A stretch of 64,000 nt of DNA from Paracoccus sp. MA (GTDB lineage Bacteria; Pseudomonadota; Alphaproteobacteria; Rhodobacterales; Rhodobacteraceae): positions 540,001 through 604,000 of the forward strand of contig NZ_CP087598.1 in assembly GCF_020990385.1 (NCBI RefSeq), read 5' to 3'. Below the pieces are notes generated by a model. That model searched no databases and had not been told where the DNA came from. It was given only the letters and a program-made list of their open reading frames with translations. Shown in pieces: positions 1 through 9,900 of the stretch (the stretch's first letter is position 1; the number at the start of each line of letters is the position of its first letter). Made by a program: the position numbers and the translations under genes.

Positions 1-537
1 CAGCTCGTCCAGCACCGCCTGCAGCAGCGGGGTCATCGGGGCGAAGCCGTCCTCGGCGCGCAGGGCCTCGGCCAGCAGCGCCCGGCCCAGCACCGCGCCG
101 CTGCCCTCGTCGCCCAGGACGAAGCCGCGGCCGCCATATTGCCGCATCTCGCCGCCGATCTGCACCGCGAAGACCGAGCCGGTGCCCATGGCGGCGACGA
201 TGCCGTCCCCGCCCCCCAGCGCGCCGGTGGCGGCGGTCACCGCATCGGTGACGATGCGCGTGCGGCGAAAGGGCAGCATGGCCCGAAGGCTGCGGGCGGC
301 GGCGGTGACATTGGCCCCGGCAAGCCCCAGCACGGCGGTCAGCTCGTCCAGATGGCCCTGCCCGGCGTCCTGAAGCGCGGCGCGGGCGGCGGCGAGGATA
401 TTGGCGCAGGCCCCCTCGGTCTCGACCGAGATATTGGCCGGCCCGGCCGCGCCCTGGCCGATGATCCGGCCCGCGCCGTCCGCGATGGCAGCGCGGCAGC
501 CGGTCCCCCCTCCGTCTATGCCCAGGAAATATGACAT
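1..537 (-). CDS. BadF/BadG/BcrA-type amino-sugar kinase (partial, 3' end outside window)
   Basis: N-terminal 179 codons of an ASKHA-fold sugar kinase of the BadF/BadG/BcrA/BcrD family, which includes N-acetylglucosamine and glucosamine kinases. The phosphate-binding motif DGGGT lies at residues 8-12, and a second glycine-rich stretch (GTGSVFAV, then GGRGFVLGDEGSG) follows around residues 130-155 as in this family. The start is ATG at 537; the C-terminus runs off the left edge. It is divergent from murQ, with a shared 153-bp region that holds matched inverted repeats. Inferred role: cytoplasmic phosphorylation of an N-acetylated amino sugar brought in by the neighbouring ABC importer. The exact sugar (GlcNAc, MurNAc or anhydroMurNAc) cannot be read from sequence. 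Confidence 0.85.
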   Translation of the reverse strand, partial: MSYFLGIDGGGTGCRAAIADGAGRIIGQGAAGPANISVETEGACANILAAARAALQDAGQGHLDELTAVLGLAGANVTAAARSLRAMLPFRRTRIVTDAVTAATGALGGGDGIVAAMGTGSVFAVQIGGEMRQYGGRGFVLGDEGSGAVLGRALLAEALRAEDGFAPMTPLLQAVLDEL

Positions 538-559
538 GGCGACTCCCTTTGGCTGCACG

Positions 560-663
560 ATACCAAAACAATACCAAAAGGGAAGAGCTATTTTCGGAAT
601 CGCCATGAAACGCCAATTTTGGCGGATATTGAAGAAGGGCCTTTACAAGTGGTATTGTTTTGG
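560..663. promoter_or_regulatory. Divergent control region with paired operators between kinase and murQ
   Basis: A 14-base sequence, CCAAAACAATACCA (563-576), recurs as its exact reverse complement at 650-663. The left site is also a tandem pair of ATACCAAAA (560-568 and 571-579). A separate palindrome, CGCCAA-TT-TTGGCG, lies between them at 611-624. The region is clearly more A+T-rich than its surroundings and separates two divergent genes. The arrangement suggests two operators for one regulator (GntR-, RpiR- or LacI-type) controlling both directions, possibly with looping. The regulator is not identified in the window. Confidence 0.6.
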
Positions 664-690
664 CATTATCAACGGAACAGGGGGAATCAC

Positions 691-1569
691 ATGACCGCAT
701 CCGGCACCGAGGCAAGGCATCCGGCATCCGCAGGGCTTCACGCCCGCCCGGGCGGCGAGGTGCTGCGCGTCCTGCTGGACGCGCAGGTCGCGGCGCTGGG
801 CGCGCTGCAGCCCGCGCTGCCGGCGCTGGAACGCGCGGCCGAGGCCGCAGCAGAGGCGCTGCGCCGGGGCGGCAAGCTCGGCTATGCCGGGGCCGGCTCC
901 TCGGGGCTGATGGCGCTGGCGGATTGCCTGGAACTGGCCGGCACTTTCGGCATCGCGCCCGAGCGCACGCCGATGATGTTCGCCGGCGGGGCCGAGGCGC
1001 TTCTGCATCTGCAGGGCAGCGTCGAGGACGACCCGCAACTCGCGCTGGCCGACCTGGATCGTGCCGGGCTGGCGGCGGGGGATGTGCTTCTGTGCCTCTC
1101 GGCCTCGGGGCGGACGCCCTATGCGCTGGCGATCTGCGCGGCGGCGCAGGAACGGGGGGTGACCGTGGCCGGCCTTGCCCATGTGGCGGGCTCGGCCCTG
1201 CTGCAACGCGCCGATATCCCGGTGCTGATCGAGACGGGGGCCGAGGTGGTTTCCGGCTCGACCCGCATGGGGGCGGCCACGGCGCAGAAGGTGGCGCTGA
1301 ACATGCTCTCGGTGCTGGTGGCGATCCGGCTGGGCCATGTCCATGACGGCTACATGGTCAACCTGGTGGCCGACAACATCAAGCTGGTGGACCGCGCCGC
1401 CCGCATCGTCGCCGCCGTCGCGGGGGTCGGGCGCGAGGCGGCCGAGGCGGCGCTGTCGCGCAGCGGCGGCGCGGTCAAGCCCGCCATCCTGGTCGCGCGC
1501 GGCATGGCGCCCGACATGGCCCGGGCGCGGCTGGCCGAAACCGGGGGCCTGCTGGCCCCGCTGATCTGA
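691..1569 (+). CDS. murQ: N-acetylmuramic acid 6-phosphate etherase (MurQ family)
   Basis: A 292-aa SIS-domain protein. MurQ cleaves the D-lactyl ether of MurNAc-6-phosphate to give GlcNAc-6-phosphate in cell-wall sugar recycling. The sugar-phosphate loop AGAGSSG is at residues 66-72 and the second SIS motif SASGRTPY at 137-144. The family block GSTRMGAATAQK is at 189-200, and the family acidic positions appear as E81 (before TFG) and E112 (VEDD). ATG at 691 fits the family length; the same frame is open further upstream but without a comparable start. It is the first gene of a run with the ABC importer (49 bp to the binding protein). With the divergent kinase, it points to MurNAc-type amino-sugar use without a PTS. 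Confidence 0.88.
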   Translation: MTASGTEARHPASAGLHARPGGEVLRVLLDAQVAALGALQPALPALERAAEAAAEALRRGGKLGYAGAGSSGLMALADCLELAGTFGIAPERTPMMFAGGAEALLHLQGSVEDDPQLALADLDRAGLAAGDVLLCLSASGRTPYALAICAAAQERGVTVAGLAHVAGSALLQRADIPVLIETGAEVVSGSTRMGAATAQKVALNMLSVLVAIRLGHVHDGYMVNLVADNIKLVDRAARIVAAVAGVGREAAEAALSRSGGAVKPAILVARGMAPDMARARLAETGGLLAPLI

Positions 1570-1617
1570 TTGCAACCGGAGGGTCCGCGAGAGACCCGAT
1601 GCCGAAGGGAGAAGACC

Positions 1618-2877
1618 ATGACCAAGACCATCCGCCTGGCGCTGCTGGCCAGCACATTGCTGGGCAGCGCCGCCTGGGCCCAGGACGTGACGCTGACCAT
1701 CGAAAGCTGGCGCAACGACGACCTCGCCATCTGGCAGGAAAAGATCATCCCGGCCTTCGAGGCGGCCAATCCCGGCATCAAGATCAATTTCGCGCCCTCG
1801 GCGCCGCCGGAATACAACGCGGTGCTGAATTCCAAGCTGGATGCGGGCTCGGCCGGCGACCTGATCACCTGCCGGCCCTTCGATGCCTCGCTGGAGCTGT
1901 TCAAGAAGGGCAAGCTGGCCGATCTGAGCGACCTGGCGGCGATGGCGAATTTCTCGGACGTGGCGAAATCGGCCTGGCAGACCGATGACGGTGCCCAGAC
2001 CTTCTGCGTGCCGATGGCCTCGGTGATCCATGGCTTCATCTACAACAAGACCGCCTTCGACGAGCTGGGCCTGACCCCGCCCAAGACCGAGGCGGAGTTC
2101 TTTGCCCTGCTCGACAAGATCAAGGAAGACGGCAGCTATATCCCGATGGCCATGGGCACCGCGGACCAGTGGGAGGCCGCCACCATGGGCTACCAGAACA
2201 TCGGCCCGAATTACTGGAAGGGCGAGGAAGGCCGCAAGGCGCTGATCGAGGGCACGCAAAAGCTGACCGACGAGCCTTGGGTCGCGCCCTTCCGCCAGCT
2301 GGCGAAGTGGAAGGACTATCTGGGCGACGGGTTCGAGGCCCAGACCTATCCCGACAGCCAGAACCTGTTCACCCTGGGCCGCGCCGCCATCTATCCGGCC
2401 GGGTCCTGGGAAATCGGCGTCTTCGGCCCGCAGATCGGCGGCGCCTTCGAGATGGGCGCGTTTCCGCCCCCCGTCCCGGCCGAGGGCGACACCTGCTATA
2501 TCAGCGACCATACCGATATCGCGCTGGGGATGAATGCCGCGACGAAGCATCCGGAAGAGGCGCGGAAATTCCTGGAATGGGTCGGCTCGTCGGAATTCGC
2601 CGCGCTTTACGCCAATGCGCTGCCGGGCTTCTTCTCGCTGAATTCGGCCCCGGTCGAGATGGAAGACCCGCTGGCGAAGGAATTTGTCGGCTGGCGCGAA
2701 AGCTGCGAGCCGACCATCCGCTCGACCTACCAGATCCTGTCGCGCGGCACGCCGAACCTGGAAAACGAGACCTGGACCGCCTCGGCCAATGTCATCACCG
2801 GCGCCGAGACGCCCGAGGCTGCGGCCGAGCGGCTGCAGCAGGGCCTGGCCTCGTGGTACGCGCCGCAGCAGAAGTGA
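1618..2877 (+). CDS. ABC importer substrate-binding protein (CUT1 family)
   Basis: A periplasmic sugar-binding protein of 419 aa, family SBP_bac_1. It carries a Sec signal peptide (MTKTIRLALLASTLLGSAAWA, cleavage near residue 21) and then a typical extracellular solute-binding fold. The ATG at 1618 follows a GGAG ribosome binding site; an upstream TTG in the same frame is less likely. It sits between murQ and the permeases in one operon. The family binds oligosaccharides, glycerol-3-phosphate or amino sugars. The neighbouring murQ and kinase favour an amino sugar or muropeptide sugar, which is inference only. Confidence 0.88.
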   Translation: MTKTIRLALLASTLLGSAAWAQDVTLTIESWRNDDLAIWQEKIIPAFEAANPGIKINFAPSAPPEYNAVLNSKLDAGSAGDLITCRPFDASLELFKKGKLADLSDLAAMANFSDVAKSAWQTDDGAQTFCVPMASVIHGFIYNKTAFDELGLTPPKTEAEFFALLDKIKEDGSYIPMAMGTADQWEAATMGYQNIGPNYWKGEEGRKALIEGTQKLTDEPWVAPFRQLAKWKDYLGDGFEAQTYPDSQNLFTLGRAAIYPAGSWEIGVFGPQIGGAFEMGAFPPPVPAEGDTCYISDHTDIALGMNAATKHPEEARKFLEWVGSSEFAALYANALPGFFSLNSAPVEMEDPLAKEFVGWRESCEPTIRSTYQILSRGTPNLENETWTASANVITGAETPEAAAERLQQGLASWYAPQQK

Positions 2878-2883
2878 CGGCTT

Positions 2884-2999
2884 GCCGGGCCTGACGGCCC
2901 GAAGTGAAATGTTGGCCGGGCCTGACGGCCCGAAGTGAAATGTTGGCCGGGCCTGACGGCCCGAAGTGAAATGTTGGCCGGGCCTGACGGCCCGGCGGC
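2884..2999 (+). repeat. Four tandem 31-bp hairpin-forming repeats in the sugar-transport operon
   Basis: The same 31-base unit occurs four times without spacers (equivalent bases at 2892, 2923, 2954 and 2985). Each unit contains CGGGCC-TGAC-GGCCCG, a perfect 6-bp stem with a TGAC loop, followed by AAGTGAAATGTTG. In the last copy the stem extends to 8 bp. The array lies directly after the binding-protein stop codon and before the first permease. That is the position where REP hairpins in malE-malF-type operons stabilise the upstream message and lower permease expression. The same role here is inference. Confidence 0.85.
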
Positions 3000-3000
3000 G

Positions 3001-3051
3001 GGGGGCTTTCCGCCCCCCGCACCCCCCGAGGGTATTTTCAAACAGAGAAGG
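3001..3051 (+). repeat. Dispersed intergenic repeat, copy A
   Basis: A G/C hairpin, GGGGGGC-TTTCC-GCCCCCC (3001-3019), is followed by GAGGGTATTTTCAAACAGAGAAGG. It belongs to a family of composite elements found in nine gaps of this window (copies A-I). The AGAGAAGGAGG end of this copy doubles as the Shine-Dalgarno region of the permease that begins at 3060. Confidence 0.6.
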
Positions 3052-3059
3052 AGGGCGTC

Positions 3060-3977
3060 ATGGCGCAGCGGAAAGCGTTTCGCTGGCATATCGCGGTGTT
3101 TCTTGCCCCCGCGGTGCTGGTCTATACCGCCATCATGATCGTTCCGCTGTTCGGGACGCTGAACCTGTCGCTGTTCAACATCGGCGAGGGCGGGCGGGTT
3201 TTCGTGGGCCTGCGGAACTTCGCCACGCTGTTCGGCGATCCGCGCTGGTCGGCGAGCTTCTGGAACGCGCTCGGCAACAACGCCTGGTTCTTCCTGGTGC
3301 ACATGCTGGTGCAGAACCCGGTCGGCGTGGCGCTGGCGGCGCTGCTGAGCTCGCCGCGGCTGCGGGGGGCGGCGTTCTATCGCACCGCGATCTTCATCCC
3401 CACCATCCTGAGCTTCGTCATCGTCGGCTTCGTCTGGAAGCTGATCCTGTCGCCGATCTGGGGCATCGCGCCGGGGATGCTGGACGCCGTCGGGCTGAAG
3501 TCGCTGTTCGCGCCCTGGCTGGGCCGCGAGGGCACGGCGCTGACCACGCTGGCGCTGATCTCGGTCTGGCAGTTCGTCGGCATCCCGATGATGCTGATCT
3601 ATGCCGCGCTGCTGTCGATCCCCGGCGAGGTGATCGAGGCGGCCGAGATCGACGGCGTCACCGGCTGGTCGCAGTTCTGGAAGATCAAGCTGCCGCTGAT
3701 CCTGCCCTCGATCGGCATCATCTCGATCCTGACCTTCGTCGGCAATTTCAACGCCTTCGACCTGATCTATGTGACGCAAGGCGCGCTGGCGGGGCCGAAT
3801 TTCTCGACCGACATCCTGGGGACGTTCCTTTACCGGACCTTCTTCGGCTTCCAGCTGCAGATCGGCGATCCGCATATGGGCGCGACCATCGCCACCGCCA
3901 TGTTCGGCATCATCCTGCTGGGCGTCGGCTTCTACCTGTTCGCCATCCAGCGCCGGCTGCGCCGCTATCAGTTCTGA
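3060..3977 (+). CDS. ABC sugar importer permease 1 (MalF/UgpA type)
   Basis: An inner-membrane permease of 305 aa with about six hydrophobic segments. The EAA loop that docks the ATPase (EAAEIDGVTGWSQFWKIKLP) is near residues 191-212. The start ATG at 3060 has a strong AAGGAGGG site 6-7 bases upstream. It forms a heterodimeric channel with the permease encoded 10 bp downstream. Between it and the binding protein lie the tandem hairpins and repeat copy A, which probably set a lower expression level than that of the binding protein. Confidence 0.9.
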   Translation: MAQRKAFRWHIAVFLAPAVLVYTAIMIVPLFGTLNLSLFNIGEGGRVFVGLRNFATLFGDPRWSASFWNALGNNAWFFLVHMLVQNPVGVALAALLSSPRLRGAAFYRTAIFIPTILSFVIVGFVWKLILSPIWGIAPGMLDAVGLKSLFAPWLGREGTALTTLALISVWQFVGIPMMLIYAALLSIPGEVIEAAEIDGVTGWSQFWKIKLPLILPSIGIISILTFVGNFNAFDLIYVTQGALAGPNFSTDILGTFLYRTFFGFQLQIGDPHMGATIATAMFGIILLGVGFYLFAIQRRLRRYQF

Positions 3978-3987
3978 GGGGAGAGCC

Positions 3988-4827
3988 ATGAGCCAAGCCC
4001 GCCATTCCACCGCCCGCAGCCTGGCCGCCCATGCCGTGCTGATCCTTTACACGGTGATCGCGCTGTTCCCGGTCTTTGTCGTGGTCATCAACAGCTTCAA
4101 GAACCGCCGGGCGATCTTCGCCGATCCGCTGGCCGTGCCGACGACGGAAAGCTTCGACCTGATCGGCTATCGCACGGTGCTGGCGCAGGGGGATTTCGTC
4201 CTTTATTTCCAGAACTCGCTGATCGTCACCGTGGCCAGCTTGTTCTTCGTGCTGCTGTTCGGCGCCATGGCGGCCTTCGCCCTGTCGGAATACCGCTTTC
4301 GCGGCAATATGCTGATGGGGTTGTACCTCGCGCTGGGGATCATGATCCCGATCCGGCTGGGCACCGTCGCCATATTGCAGATGATGGTGGCCTCCGGGCT
4401 GGTCAACACGCTGACGGCGCTGGTGCTGGTCTATACCGCGCAGGGGCTGCCGCTGGCGGTGTTCATCCTGTCCGAGTTCATGCGCGGCGTCTCGGACGAT
4501 CTGAAGAATGCCGGGCGCATCGACGGGCTGTCGGAATACACCATCTTCTTCCGGCTGGTGCTGCCGCTGGTGCGGCCGGCCATGGCCACCGTCGCCGTCT
4601 TCACCATGATCCCGATCTGGAACGACCTGTGGTTCCCGCTGATCCTGGCGCCCAGCGAGGCGACCAAGACCGTCACCCTGGGCAGCCAGGTCTTCATCGG
4701 CCAGTTCGTCACCAACTGGAACGCCGTGCTGGCGGCGCTGAGCCTCGCCATCCTGCCGGTGCTGGTGCTTTACCTGATCTTCTCGCGCCAGCTGATCCGC
4801 GGCATCACCGCCGGCGCCGTCAAATGA
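3988..4827 (+). CDS. ABC sugar importer permease 2 (MalG/UgpE type)
   Basis: The second membrane subunit, 279 aa, with a hydrophobic N-terminal helix (LIVYTVIALFP-like, residues 12-30) and six predicted spans overall. The EAA-type loop here reads KNAGRIDGLSEYTIFFRLVL at about residues 172-192; the first two residues differ from EA. ATG at 3988 follows GGGGAGAG. It is co-transcribed with permease 1 and the ATPase gene 25 bp downstream. Confidence 0.9.
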   Translation: MSQARHSTARSLAAHAVLILYTVIALFPVFVVVINSFKNRRAIFADPLAVPTTESFDLIGYRTVLAQGDFVLYFQNSLIVTVASLFFVLLFGAMAAFALSEYRFRGNMLMGLYLALGIMIPIRLGTVAILQMMVASGLVNTLTALVLVYTAQGLPLAVFILSEFMRGVSDDLKNAGRIDGLSEYTIFFRLVLPLVRPAMATVAVFTMIPIWNDLWFPLILAPSEATKTVTLGSQVFIGQFVTNWNAVLAALSLAILPVLVLYLIFSRQLIRGITAGAVK

Positions 4828-4852
4828 TCCGTCTTGCAGCAAGGAGATCCCG

Positions 4853-5840
<988 letters not shown>

Positions 5841-5845
<5 letters not shown>

Positions 5846-5863
5846 ATCACTGTGCTAGATCAC
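5841..5863. repeat. 10-bp direct repeat carrying both convergent stop codons
   Basis: GCTAGATCAC occurs at 5841-5850 and again at 5854-5863, separated by TGT. The first copy contains the TAG of the ABC ATPase gene and the second the TAG (as CTA) of the convergent transporter gene. It looks like a short tandem duplication of 13 bp. Confidence 0.7.
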
Positions 5864-6742
5864 CAGGACGCCGGAATGCTTGGCCTTGTGCTCGGGCTCG
5901 ACATGGATGGTGATCAGCGCCTCGGGCAGCTTGCGCTTCAGCGCCTGCTCGATGCGGTCGCAGATGTCGTGGGCGGCATCGACGGTCGTCTGGCCGTCCA
6001 CCACCAGGTGGAAGTCGATGAAGGTGCGCGGCCCGGCATGGCGGGTGCGCAGGTCATGCGCCTCGATGGCGCCGGTGGCGGCGTCCGAGATGGTGGCGCG
6101 GATATCGGCCAGCGTGTCCTCGGACACCGCCTCGTCCATCAGACCCGAGAGCGAGCTGGTCATCACCTTCCAGCCCGACCACAGGATGTTCAGCGCGACC
6201 AGCGCCGCCAGCGCCGGGTCCAGCACCGCCCAGCCGGTCACGACCGCCAGCGCCACCCCGGCCACCACGCCCACCGACGAGATCACGTCCGACAGCAGGT
6301 GACGCCCGTCCGCGACCAGCGCCGGCGATTTCAGCCGGCGCCCGCGGCTGACCAGCACCCAGCACCACAGCCCGTTCAGCACGCTGGCCAGGCCGTTGAC
6401 CAGCAGCCCCTCCAGCGGCGCATCCAGCATGCGCGGGTTCTGGAAGCCGTGATACGCCTCACGCAGGATCAGCAGCGCGGCGACGATGATCATCACCCCC
6501 TCCAGCACGGCGCTGAAGAATTCCGCCTTGTGATGGCCATAGGGGTGGTCCCGGTCGGCGGGCTTGGCGGCGACGCGGATGGCGATCAGCGCGGCGACGG
6601 CGGTGGCGACGTTCACCGTGCTTTCCAGCGCGTCCGAAAGCAGCGCGACCGAGCCGGTCAGCCACCAGGCGAAGCTCTTGAGCGCCAGCACGACCAGGCC
6701 GACAAGGATGCTGCCGAGGGCGATCTTTTCGGTCGCGGACAT
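5855..6742 (-). CDS. Cation diffusion facilitator (CDF) family metal exporter
   Basis: A 295-aa inner-membrane metal/proton antiporter. The first metal site is seen in LLSDALES (about residues 34-41), the loop motif HPYGHHKAE follows around 70, and the second half-site ADGRHLLSDV lies in the fifth membrane segment. A cytoplasmic ferredoxin-like C-terminal domain ends in a His-containing tail (HVEPEHKAKHSG). The start at 6742 has AAGGAAG upstream. The probable substrate is Zn(II), Fe(II) or Mn(II), which sequence alone does not decide. It is convergent with the sugar importer (9-bp gap) and is transcribed toward it. Confidence 0.88.
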   Translation of the reverse strand: MSATEKIALGSILVGLVVLALKSFAWWLTGSVALLSDALESTVNVATAVAALIAIRVAAKPADRDHPYGHHKAEFFSAVLEGVMIIVAALLILREAYHGFQNPRMLDAPLEGLLVNGLASVLNGLWCWVLVSRGRRLKSPALVADGRHLLSDVISSVGVVAGVALAVVTGWAVLDPALAALVALNILWSGWKVMTSSLSGLMDEAVSEDTLADIRATISDAATGAIEAHDLRTRHAGPRTFIDFHLVVDGQTTVDAAHDICDRIEQALKRKLPEALITIHVEPEHKAKHSGVLVI

Positions 6743-6919
6743 GGGCGCTTCCTTTTCCGAATCCGTCGCGCGGGGGTTTAGCCGCGATTGCAAGGCGGGC
6801 CAACCGCCATCGCGGAAAAAGGCCGCATCATGGCGGTGCGGGCCGGTCCAGCGGCGCAGCCCGGCAATCGCCGCCGATTCCCCGCCGCAGGAGCCGCGAT
6901 TCACCGCCCCGAAACGAAA

Positions 6920-6940
6920 CGGGGGCCGCAAGGGCCCCCG
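6920..6940 (-). terminator. Rho-independent-type terminator after gltB
   Basis: CGGGGGCC-GCAAG-GGCCCCCG forms an 8-bp stem 21 bp beyond the gltB stop codon. Read on the minus strand it is followed by TTTCGTTTCG, an imperfect T-rich tail. The rest of the 219-bp gap (6743-6961) is the upstream region of the CDF gene and shows nothing else recognisable. Confidence 0.6.
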
Positions 6941-6961
6941 CTGTCGTCATCCGCGCTGCGT

Positions 6962-9900
6962 TTACTCTGCCGGCACCGCCGCCAGATCCTCGACCGGGGC
7001 GATGGGATGCTTCAGATGCGGCAGCATCTCCTTGGGGCAGACCTGCAGGAAGTTCAGCTTCTCCTCCTCCCAGTTCTGCAGGATCTCCTCGGCCCGGCGC
7101 GAGCGGGTTTCCTGGTGGTGCCGCTCGATCAGGCCCTTGAGCTCCGCTTCCCAATGCGCCTGCGTCACCGGGCACAGGACCAGCGTTTCGGCATTGATGT
7201 AGTCGCGCGCCACGCCCTCGGGGTCATAGAGATAGGCCATGCCCCCGGTCATGCCGGCGCCGAAATTGGCGCCGATCCGGCCCAGGATCACGGCGACGCC
7301 GCCGGTCATGTATTCGCAGCCGTTGCTGCCGCAGCCCTCGATCACCACCTTGGCGCCCGAGTTGCGGACGGCAAAACGCTCGCCCGCGCGGCCGGCCGCG
7401 AAAAGATGGCCGTCGGTGGCGCCGTAAAGCACGGTATTGCCGATGATGGTGTTCTCGGCCGCGTTCAGCGGGCTGCCCATCGGCGGCCGCACCACGATGG
7501 TGCCGCCCGAAAGCCCCTTGCCGACATAGTCGTTGGCATCGCCCGAGACCTCGATCTTCAGTCCGGGCGCAGCGAAGGCGCCCAGCGATTGCCCGGCCGA
7601 GCCGGTCAGGCGCACGGTCAGGTGATCGGGCTGCAGCGTGTTGCGCATGCCGAAGGTCTGCACGATCATCGAGCTTGTCCGCGTGCCCACCGTCCGCTGG
7701 GTGTTCCTGACCGCATAGGACAGCTGCATCTTCTCGCCATCCGAGAAGAAGCGGCCGGCATCGCGGATGATCTCGGCATCCAGCGTGTCGGGCACGGCGT
7801 TGCGCGGCTTCGAGCGGTCGTAGACGATCTTGTCCGAGCCATCGACGGTGATGAGCAGCGGGTTCAGGTCCAGGTCGTCCAGCGACTTGTCGCCCCGGCT
7901 GACCTGGGTCAGCAGGTCGGCGCGGCCGATGATCTCGTCCAGCGAACGCGCGCCGATCAGGGCCAGGATCTCGCGCACCTCGGTGGCGTAGAAGGTGATC
8001 AGGTTCACCACCTTGTCGGCCGAGCCGTTGAACATCGCGCGCAGCTTCTCGTCCTGGGTGCAGACGCCGACCGGGCAGGTGTTCGACTGGCACTGACGCA
8101 CCATGATGCAGCCCATGGCGATCAGCGCGGCGGTGCCGATGCCGAATTCCTCGGCCCCCATCATCGCCGCCATGACGATGTCGCGGCCGGTCCGCAACCC
8201 GCCGTCGGTGCGCAGCGTGACGCGGTCGCGCAGCCGGTTCATCGCCAGCACCTGATGCGCCTCGGTCAGGCCCATCTCCCACGGCAGGCCGGCGAACTTG
8301 ATCGAGGTCGCCGGGCTGGCCCCGGTGCCGCCGTTATGGCCCGAGATCAGGATCACGTCGGCCTTGGCCTTGGCCACGCCCGCCGCGATGGTGCCGACAC
8401 CCGAGGAGGCCACCAGCTTCACGGTGATCTTGGCGCGCGGGTTGATCTGCTTGAGGTCATAGATCAGCTGCGCAAGGTCTTCGATCGAATAGATGTCGTG
8501 ATGCGGCGGGGGCGAGATCAGCGTCACGCCCTTGGTCGAATGCCGCAGCCGGGCGATCAGGTCGGTGACCTTCATGCCCGGAAGCTGGCCGCCCTCGCCG
8601 GGCTTGGCCCCTTGCGCGACCTTGATCTCCAGCTCCTCGCAGGCGTTCAGGTATTCGGCGGTGACGCCGAAGCGGCCCGAGGCGACCTGCTTGATCTTGG
8701 CGCAGGGGTTGTCGCCATTCGGCAGCGGGTGGCTGTGCGCCGGGTCCTCGCCGCCCTCGCCCGAGTCGGACTTGGCGCCGATGCGGTTCATGGCGATGTT
8801 CAGCGTCATATGCGCCTCGGGCGACAAGGCCCCCAACGACATGCCCGGCGTCACGAAGCGCTTGCGGATCGAGGTGATCGATTCCACCTCCTCCAGCGGC
8901 ACCGGCTTGCCCAGCGGCTTGATGTCCAGAAGGTCGCGGATATGGATCGGCAGGTTCGCCCGCATCGTGGCGGTGAACTGCTTCCAGATGTCGTAGGACG
9001 CCCTTTCGCAGGCCAGCTGCAACAGCCGCATGGTATTGGCTTCCCAGGCGTGCTTTTCGCCCGAGCGGCGCGCCTTGTAGAAGCCGCCCACCGGCAGCAG
9101 ATCGACCAGCGGCGCGCGGAAGCCCTTGGCATGGGCTTCCTCCAGCTTGGCCTGCAGCCCGTGCAGCCCGATGCCCGAGATGCGCGACTGCATGCCGGGG
9201 AAATATTCCGCCACCATGGCGCGGGAAAGCCCCACCGCCTCGAAGTTCAGCCCGCCGCGATAGGAGGACAGGACCGAAATCCCCATCTTGGCCATGATCT
9301 TCAGCAGCCCGGCGTCGATGGCCTCGCGATAGCGGGTCATGATGTCGATCAGGTTGCCGTCCAGCAGGCCGCGCTCGATGCGCTCGGCCAGGGTGTCCTG
9401 CGCCAGATAGGGGTTCACCGTGGTCGCGCCGCAGCCGATCAGCACCGCGAAATCATGCGGGTCCACGCATTCCGAGGCCCGCACGTTCAACGAGCAGAAG
9501 GTCCGCAGCCCCTTGCGGGTCAGCCAGCTGTGCACGGCGCTGGTCGCCAGGATCATCGGCACGCCGATGCGGTCGGCCGAGATGCCCTCGTCGGTCAGGA
9601 TGATATGGCCGTTGCCGGAACGCACGGCATCCTCGGCCTCGGCGCGGATGCGCGCCAGCGCCTCGGCCAGGGCGTCCGGCCCGCCATCGACGGCGAAGGT
9701 GCAGTCGATCTGCGTCGCCTGGCCCTCGAACATGCGGGTCAGCTCCTCGAACTCGCCATTCGCGAGGAAGGGGCTTTCCAGCATGGTGATCTCGGCATGG
9801 GTCGAGCTTTCCTCAAGCACGTTCTTGAGGTTGCCGAAGCGGGTGCGCAGGCTCATCACCCGGCTTTCGCGCAAGGAGTCGATGGGCGGGTTCGTCACCT

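Noticed and set aside
643..2550. A 635-codon open frame on the minus strand
   Set aside because: It is a shadow of murQ and the binding-protein gene, both of which carry clear family motifs.
2884..2999. CRISPR-like array
   Set aside because: The 31-bp repeats are directly abutting, with no spacers between them, and no cas gene is present; they are tandem hairpins.
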